From assembly GCF_019602855.1 (NCBI RefSeq), contig NZ_CP080767.1, positions 1,674,001 to 1,738,000 of the forward strand: a DNA stretch of 64,000 bases. Reading direction: 5' to 3'. The notes under the pieces were generated by a model, which worked only from the letters and a program-made list of their open reading frames with translations, did no database searches and was not told where the DNA came from. This document shows, piece by piece, positions 59,358 to 64,000 of the stretch. A program made the translations under genes and the position numbers. Within the stretch, counting starts at the first letter, position 1, and every line of letters begins with the position of its first letter. This stretch comes from Cupriavidus pinatubonensis (GTDB taxonomy: Bacteria > Pseudomonadota > Gammaproteobacteria > Burkholderiales > Burkholderiaceae).

Positions 59358-60659
59358 ATGGAGGCTCCGCAATCCGAAGGCGCAGCGGCATTCGCACCAG
59401 TTCGCATCGGCCCGCTGACGCTGCGCAACCGCTTTATCAAGGCTGGCGCAAACGAGGGCATGACACCCGAAGGCCTGCCGACGCAGGCGCTGGTCAAGCA
59501 TCACGCCGACCTGGCCGCAGGTGGCGTAGGCATGACCACGGTGGCCTATGCCGCCGTGGCCGATGACGGCTTGACCTTCGCGCACCAGCTCAGCATGCGC
59601 GCGGAGCAGGTGCCGCATTTGCGCGTACTGACCGATGCCGTGCATCGCGAGGGCGCTGCGGCCTGTCTGCAGATTACCCATGCCGGGTCGTTCACCACCA
59701 TGCGCCACGGCGGCAGCCGTGCGCCGGGCAGCGCGTCGTCGGGGCTCAATGCCTTCGGCATGATGCACGGCGTGTATTTCCAGCGCGCCATGAGCCCGGC
59801 GGACATGTCGCGCCGCGCCGCGCAGTTCGCACAGGCGGCACGGCTCGCGCGCGAGGCCGGCTTCGACGCCGTGGAAATCCATATGGGCCATGGCTACCTG
59901 CTTAACCAGTTTCTGTCGCCGCTAAGCAACCGGCGTCGCGACATGTTTGGCGGCAGCGTGGAAAACCGCACGCGCTTCCCGGCGATGGTGCTGCGCCAGG
60001 TAAAGGATGCAGTCGGTGCCGAGATGGCGGTCTGCTGCAAGCTCAGCGTGACCGACGGCGTGCCCGGCGGCAATGACGCTGCCGACTCCGCAATCACCGC
60101 GCGCATCCTGGAAGCGGAGGGCGCCGACCTGCTGACCCTCAGCGGCGGACGCAATGTCGAAAGCCCGTGGGCGCTGTTCGGCAGCCCGATGCCGACCGCG
60201 CAGATGAAGGCTGCAGCGCCGAACGCAATGGCCCGCTTCGGCATCACCATGCTGGAGAAGCGCACGCCGCGCGACCTGACATTCCGGGAACTGTATTTCC
60301 TCGAGGCGTCGCGCGTGGTGCGGCAGGCGGTGCAAATGCCGCTGGCCTATATCGGCGGCGTGAAATCGCTGCAGAACGTGGATGCATTGCTCGGCGAAGG
60401 CTTCGACTGCATCGCGCTGGCGCGCGCGCTGATCCACGATCCGGCGCTGGTCGAGCACTGGCGTAACGGCGTGGCCGCGCGTTCGGCGTGCGACAGCTGC
60501 AATGGCTGCGTGGCAAAGATCTACGACCCGGCGGGCGTGTGCTGCGTGCACGGCCCGGCGAACGATCCCGCGCTCACCGGCATCCCGGCGGCGTTGAAGC
60601 CGATCCAGGTCCTGAAGTCCGTGAAGGCGCACACAGAGCCTAGTCTGATGGGACGATGA
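59358..60659 (+). CDS. Old-yellow-enzyme-like NADH:flavin oxidoreductase
   Basis: This 433-residue FMN TIM-barrel enzyme (IGPLTLRNRFIKAGANEGMT, LQITHAGSFTTM, AVEIHMGHGYLLNQFLSPLS, NRRRDMFGGSVENRTRFPAM) is of the OYE family. A cysteine cluster near the end (ACDSCNGC, then GVCC) is like the [4Fe-4S] motif of the 2,4-dienoyl-CoA reductase/BaiCD group, but the C-terminal FAD domain of those enzymes is absent. It may reduce a conjugated enone of a steroid. GGGAGGGACAG precedes the ATG. Its stop codon lies inside the kshA operator. Confidence 0.83.
   Translation: MEAPQSEGAAAFAPVRIGPLTLRNRFIKAGANEGMTPEGLPTQALVKHHADLAAGGVGMTTVAYAAVADDGLTFAHQLSMRAEQVPHLRVLTDAVHREGAAACLQITHAGSFTTMRHGGSRAPGSASSGLNAFGMMHGVYFQRAMSPADMSRRAAQFAQAARLAREAGFDAVEIHMGHGYLLNQFLSPLSNRRRDMFGGSVENRTRFPAMVLRQVKDAVGAEMAVCCKLSVTDGVPGGNDAADSAITARILEAEGADLLTLSGGRNVESPWALFGSPMPTAQMKAAAPNAMARFGITMLEKRTPRDLTFRELYFLEASRVVRQAVQMPLAYIGGVKSLQNVDALLGEGFDCIALARALIHDPALVEHWRNGVAARSACDSCNGCVAKIYDPAGVCCVHGPANDPALTGIPAALKPIQVLKSVKAHTEPSLMGR
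60641..60658 (+). promoter_or_regulatory. Putative steroid-regulon operator, kshA
   Basis: TAGTCTGATGGGACGATG has both halves. It overlaps the end of the OYE-like gene (the final ATG plus A forms its TGA stop) and ends 60 bases before kshA. Confidence 0.75.
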
Positions 60660-60718
60660 GCGGCGTGCGCGCGCCTCGTATCGTGAAGCATCCACAGAGA
60701 TCCAAGGAGACTGACGCC

Positions 60719-61795
60719 ATGACAACTACCGGCTACAAGATCGAAACGCGCCCGCTCGAGGCCCGCTACGCGCGAGGCTGGCACTGCCTGGGACTGGCCG
60801 ATGATTATCGCGACGGCAAGCCGCATACGCTGAACATCTTCGGCAAGCGCCTGGCGGCGTTTGCAGACTCGACGGGCGCTATCCGCATCGTCGACAGCTA
60901 TTGCCCGCATATGGGGGCCGACCTCAGCACCGGCACCGTGCAGGGCGACAACCTGGTCTGCCCGTTCCACGGCTGGCAATGGGGCGGCGACGGCGGTTGC
61001 AAGTCGATTCCGTACTGCAAGCGCGTGCCGCCCAAGGCCCGCATCGGCAGCTGGGAGACTAGCGAGCAGAACCGGCTGCTGTTCGTCTGGCACGATCCGG
61101 AAGGCCGTCCGGCGCCGCGGGAGGTCGCCATTCCGCGCATCGACGCCTGCTTTGCGGCGGACTGGTCGGACTGGGCCATGGACAAGATGCTGATCGGCAC
61201 CAACTGCCGCGAGCTCGTCGACAATATCTCCGACATGGCGCATTTCGGCACCGTGCACGGCGCTCCGGTGGATTACTTCGCCAACCTGTTCGAACACCAC
61301 AAGGCCACGCAGCTGATGATCGGGCGCAGCGCCCGGCTGTCGGGTGACTCGCGGCTGACCGCGCACTCGACGTATTTCGGCCCGGCGTACCACATCACCG
61401 AGATGACGGGAAAGATGGGCGACCAGGAGATCCACTCGATCCTGCTCAACTGCCATGTGCCGATCGACCTGAACAGCTTCGAGCTGCGCTACGGTGTGCT
61501 GGTCAAGAAGATACCGGGCCTGTCGGACGAGCAGAACCGCGCCGTGGCGCAAGCCTATGTAGAGCAGGCACGTGAGGCCTTCTACGAGGATGTGGCGATC
61601 TGGGATAGCAAGATCCGCATCGACAATCCGCTGCTGTGCGAGGGCGACGGCCCCATCTACCAGATGCGTGACTGGTACCAGCAGTTCTACACCGATGTGG
61701 AACAGGTGCGCCCCGCCAGCGTGGCGCGACGGGTGTTCGAGCTGAATCCTGGCGGCATCGAACCGCCAACGCTGGGGCACGTGTTCGAGGCTTGA
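60719..61795 (+). CDS. kshA: 3-ketosteroid 9alpha-hydroxylase, oxygenase component
   Basis: This 358-residue Rieske oxygenase hydroxylates C9 of 3-ketosteroids, which with KstD opens ring B. Rieske ligands are Cys62, His64, Cys81 and His84 (YCPHMGADLS, CPFHGWQWGG). Mononuclear iron ligands are His175 and His180 (DNISDMAHFGTVHG), with a third Asp in the DVAIWDSKIRIDNPL segment. These and the end DWYQQFYTDVEQVRP match KshA closely. The start at 60719 has AAGGAGA eight bases before it; an upstream extension is not KshA-like. Its reductase KshB is encoded at 29505. A good terminator follows. Confidence 0.94.
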   Translation: MTTTGYKIETRPLEARYARGWHCLGLADDYRDGKPHTLNIFGKRLAAFADSTGAIRIVDSYCPHMGADLSTGTVQGDNLVCPFHGWQWGGDGGCKSIPYCKRVPPKARIGSWETSEQNRLLFVWHDPEGRPAPREVAIPRIDACFAADWSDWAMDKMLIGTNCRELVDNISDMAHFGTVHGAPVDYFANLFEHHKATQLMIGRSARLSGDSRLTAHSTYFGPAYHITEMTGKMGDQEIHSILLNCHVPIDLNSFELRYGVLVKKIPGLSDEQNRAVAQAYVEQAREAFYEDVAIWDSKIRIDNPLLCEGDGPIYQMRDWYQQFYTDVEQVRPASVARRVFELNPGGIEPPTLGHVFEA

Positions 61796-61823
61796 GGCCT
61801 GAAGCTGGTGGCCAGGAGGGAGA

Positions 61824-61854
61824 CGAAATGCGCGAAGGCGCATTTCGCTTTTTT
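61824..61854 (+). terminator. Rho-independent terminator after kshA
   Basis: CGAAATGCGC pairs with GCGCATTTCG over the loop GAAG and is followed by CTTTTTT. It lies 28 bases after the kshA stop and just before the convergent SDR ends. Confidence 0.88.
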
Positions 61855-61858
61855 CCGC

Positions 61859-62656
61859 TTAGCGTTGCGAAGGAATATTGCCGCCGTCGACAACCAGTTC
61901 GGTGCCGGTGACATAGCTGGCTTCGTCAGACAGCAGGAAACGGACTACGCGTCCGATCTCTGCGGGCGTGCCAAGGCGGCCCAACTGGATGCGGCGCTCA
62001 AAGGTGCCAGGCGGCAGGGCGTCGATGGCAGGCTGGAGCATCGGCGTGTGGATCTGTCCCGGAGAGACGGCATTGATGCGGATCCCGTCCTGGCCCAGGC
62101 TGTCGGCAAGGGAACGCACCAGTGAGAGCAAGCCGCCCTTGGAAGCCGAATAAGCCGGAATCAATCCATTGCCCAATGTCGCATTGATCGATGCGATGGC
62201 GACAACGGCGGCGCCCGGTTGCTGGCGCAAGTCGGCCAGCATGGCCTGCATCAGCAGCGGCATAGCGCGCAGATTGACATCGAGCACGGCATCCCAGCGA
62301 GCCTGCGTCAGGCCCTCGATACCGCTCTGGTCCACCACGCCGGCGGCATGCACCATGCCGCCCAGCGCCGGCAGGGCGGCGCGGGTGCGGGCCAGCGCAT
62401 CTTCGAGCCCTGCGGGTACCCGCAGGTCAATGCCGAGCCCGAAAGCGGGTACGTCATAGCGTTCGGCCAGCGTCGCCGCGACGGCTCGCGCCTTGTCCTC
62501 CTGGATATCCCAGATCGCTACAGGCCGCCCGACAGCGGCCAGGGCCTCCGCGCAAGCCTCGCCAATGCCGGAGGCGCCGCCGGTAATCACGACACTGCTG
62601 GCCGGGCTATTCAGGGCCACGCGAAACTCGCTGGCGGCAGGATGTTGGGTCGTCAC
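61859..62656 (-). CDS. Short-chain dehydrogenase/reductase
   Basis: This 265-residue SDR has ITGGASGIGEACAEALAAVG, an acidic residue after strand two (IWDIQEDKA, NAD), HAAGVVD, the serine strand AIASINATLGNG and YSASKGGLLSLVRSL. The start is GTG at 62656 with GGGAGA six bases before it; the longer frame upstream contains no motif. The operator copy 89 bases upstream puts it in the steroid regulon. It converges on kshA. A hydroxysteroid substrate is likely but the position is not known. Confidence 0.83.
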   Translation of the reverse strand: MTTQHPAASEFRVALNSPASSVVITGGASGIGEACAEALAAVGRPVAIWDIQEDKARAVAATLAERYDVPAFGLGIDLRVPAGLEDALARTRAALPALGGMVHAAGVVDQSGIEGLTQARWDAVLDVNLRAMPLLMQAMLADLRQQPGAAVVAIASINATLGNGLIPAYSASKGGLLSLVRSLADSLGQDGIRINAVSPGQIHTPMLQPAIDALPPGTFERRIQLGRLGTPAEIGRVVRFLLSDEASYVTGTELVVDGGNIPSQR

Positions 62657-62745
62657 TTGTTGTCTCTCCCGGATGTCTTGGTTAGCGTCACAGCCGAAAC
62701 AGGCGCGGCTGCCATACGCATTGTTTCTGCTCACGTCCAAGGTGA

Positions 62746-62763
62746 CATAGTCCAAACAGACTA
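62746..62763 (-). promoter_or_regulatory. Putative steroid-regulon operator, SDR at 61859
   Basis: On the minus strand TAGTCTGTTTGGACTATG forms a perfect TAGTC-N6-GACTA dyad, the most symmetrical copy in the window. It ends 89 bases before the GTG start. Confidence 0.72.
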
Positions 62764-62826
62764 AAGCAGGCGCGCCGGCCCCGGCATCTGCCGTCCGACG
62801 CGCCTGAATTGCCGGGTTCTGCAAGC

Positions 62827-63231
62827 CTACTTCACCGGAGTCAGGATCGGTGCGCCCTTGTTCTTGATCAGCAGCACGACAAATTTGGCCGGCTGTGTGG
62901 AACTGGCGTTGCGCCCGACGGTATGGATGTCATTGGTGCCTTCGTGGAAGGTGTCGCCGGGCTTGAGCGTCACCTCCTTGCCACCCTTGACGCCCATGAT
63001 GATATTGCCCTCGAGCACGTAGACAAAGGCGTGCGCATCATGTCGATGCACCGGGTCCACCGCGCCCGGCGGATAGTCCACGACGATCATCTCGACTTCC
63101 TTGCCAGGGTACTCGGGCAACGGTTCTGTCCGCAGGGGCGTGACCTTCGCTTCCGGTGCGGCCATTGCCGGCTGCGCCGCCATCAGGCACGGTAGCATCA
63201 GCGCTGCCGCAAAAGAGACGATTGCTTTCAT
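62827..63231 (-). CDS. Exported cupin-domain protein
   Basis: This 134-residue protein starts with a signal peptide (about residues 1-24, ending AAQPAMA) followed by a single cupin domain. The metal-binding pattern is HRHDAHAFVYVLEG (first motif) and PGDTFHEGTNDIH (second motif). Small exported cupins of this type are common in betaproteobacteria, with roles not well known. GAGGAG lies before the ATG at 63231. It follows the NmrA-like gene by 11 bases on the same strand, so the two are probably cotranscribed. No operator copy precedes this pair within the window. Confidence 0.8.
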   Translation of the reverse strand: MKAIVSFAAALMLPCLMAAQPAMAAPEAKVTPLRTEPLPEYPGKEVEMIVVDYPPGAVDPVHRHDAHAFVYVLEGNIIMGVKGGKEVTLKPGDTFHEGTNDIHTVGRNASSTQPAKFVVLLIKNKGAPILTPVK

Positions 63232-63242
63232 GGCTTGACTCC

Positions 63243-63995
63243 TCATTGCTTGTTCGCTTGCGAGAGCCACTGTTCGAGGCTGATGCGGCCGAGCCGCGCG
63301 TCGCCGAGCGGTACGAGCGACATTTCCTCGACCTGGCCGCCGTAGTAGAGGGCTTCGCGGTCCGTCACCACCGGGCGGGCATCGCCCGTCGACTTCAGAT
63401 AGCGCGCAACGATCTCGGCGAAGGGGGCGCGGTCCGGGCCGGCAATCTCGATGGTGCCGTTGCGCGGTGCTTCCAGCGCCACCTGCGCAAGGATTGCCGC
63501 GACGTCTTGTGAAGCAATCGGTTGAAACAGTCCGTCACCGATGCGCACGGTGCCACCGTCCGTGCCGAAATCCGCGATACCGCCCAGGAACTCCATGAAC
63601 TGGGTGGCGCGGACGATCGTGTATGGCACGCCGGCCGCTTCAATCGCCTCTTCCTGTGCGACCTTGGCCGAAAAATATGCATTGCCCGGCATGCGGTCGG
63701 TACCGACGATGGACAGCGCAACGTGATGGCGCACGCCCGCGGCCACTTCGGCCTTGCCGAGATTGCGTGCGGAAGTGCGGAAGAAATCGAGTACGGCCTG
63801 CGGTTCCCACGATGGTGCGTTCGCCACATCCACGACGACGTCCGCGCCCTCGAATGCCTGGGCCAATCCTTCGCCCGTCACGCTGTTGACGCCGGTACTT
63901 GGAGAGGCCGCGATTGCGGTATGGCCAGCCTTGGCGAGCAGCGCGACAACTTGGGAGCCGATCAGGCCGGAACCACCGATTACAACGATCTTCAT
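63243..63995 (-). CDS. NmrA-like NAD(P)-binding protein
   Basis: This 250-residue atypical SDR has the Rossmann opening MKIVVIGGSGLIGSQVVALL and the segments VVDVANAPSWE, VGTDRMPGNAYFSAKVAQEE and PYTIVRATQFMEF, the NmrA/SDR a5 pattern. Such proteins are redox sensors or reductases of unknown substrate and often pair with small cupins. The ATG is five bases from the window end, so its promoter is outside. It is likely outside the steroid locus. Confidence 0.82.
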   Translation of the reverse strand: MKIVVIGGSGLIGSQVVALLAKAGHTAIAASPSTGVNSVTGEGLAQAFEGADVVVDVANAPSWEPQAVLDFFRTSARNLGKAEVAAGVRHHVALSIVGTDRMPGNAYFSAKVAQEEAIEAAGVPYTIVRATQFMEFLGGIADFGTDGGTVRIGDGLFQPIASQDVAAILAQVALEAPRNGTIEIAGPDRAPFAEIVARYLKSTGDARPVVTDREALYYGGQVEEMSLVPLGDARLGRISLEQWLSQANKQ

Positions 63996-64000
63996 GGCAG

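Noticed and set aside
1-64000. tRNA, rRNA, CRISPR arrays, transposase or integrase genes
   Set aside because: None was seen. The only repeats are REP-like units, hairpins and the operator motif.

Overview
The window is high-GC DNA from a betaproteobacterium, most likely Cupriavidus or a close Burkholderiaceae relative. I infer this from codon use, a C. testosteroni-type steroid gene set, a CysNC fusion and chr/ars genes of betaproteobacterial type; no search was run. Most of the window is a steroid catabolism locus. It is interrupted near the left end by a metal and metalloid resistance segment.

Layout. 0-3 kb: a 3alpha-hydroxysteroid dehydrogenase (hsdA-like), a SRPBCC protein and a DUF1329 envelope protein. 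3.2-10.2 kb: chromate (chrB, chrA, a decayed chrC) and arsenic (arsR, acr3, arsC) genes, a transporter with a His-rich tail, and gene fragments. 10.2-18.7 kb: a LuxR regulator, then cysD-cysNC divergent from DUF1214-sulfotransferase-SDR-DHH phosphoesterase. I read this as a sulfonation module that makes PAPS, transfers sulfate and removes PAP. 18.7-21.6 kb: SDR, family IV esterase and a RibBA homologue that has lost its catalytic motifs. 22-40 kb: a second LuxR gene, a luciferase-like monooxygenase, hsaA-kstD-hsaB-SDR-kshB-fadD3-SnoaL, a REP-bounded 0.9 kb non-coding segment, several SDR and SnoaL genes, and a third LuxR gene. 40-59 kb: EthD, then one co-directional run from hsaC through ipdA-ipdB, two enoyl-CoA hydratases, ipdC, two acyl-CoA dehydrogenase pairs, fadA6, two SDRs (one ipdF), a MaoC hydratase and a second thiolase, ending in a YCF48-like protein and an MMPL/RND transporter. 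59-64 kb: an OYE-like flavoenzyme, kshA, an SDR, a cupin and an NmrA-like gene.

How the genes fit together. Hydroxysteroid dehydrogenases oxidise the nucleus. KstD and KshA/KshB open ring B. HsaA/HsaB and HsaC hydroxylate and cleave ring A. FadD3, IpdF, EchA20, IpdAB, IpdC, the FadE pairs and FadA6 degrade the remaining C/D-ring propanoate (HIP). The ring-A hydrolase HsaD and the enzymes after it are not in the window.

The strongest unexplained signal is a repeated 18-bp dyad, idealised as TAGTCC-N4-GGACGATG. It occurs at about 16 intergenic positions, upstream of nearly every steroid transcription unit, upstream of the sulfonation operons and near all three LuxR genes, but not in front of the metal genes. 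The three LuxR proteins are paralogues with nearly identical recognition helices and resemble the testosterone regulator TeiR/TesR of Comamonas. I infer that the motif is their operator and that it defines one steroid regulon which includes the sulfonation module.
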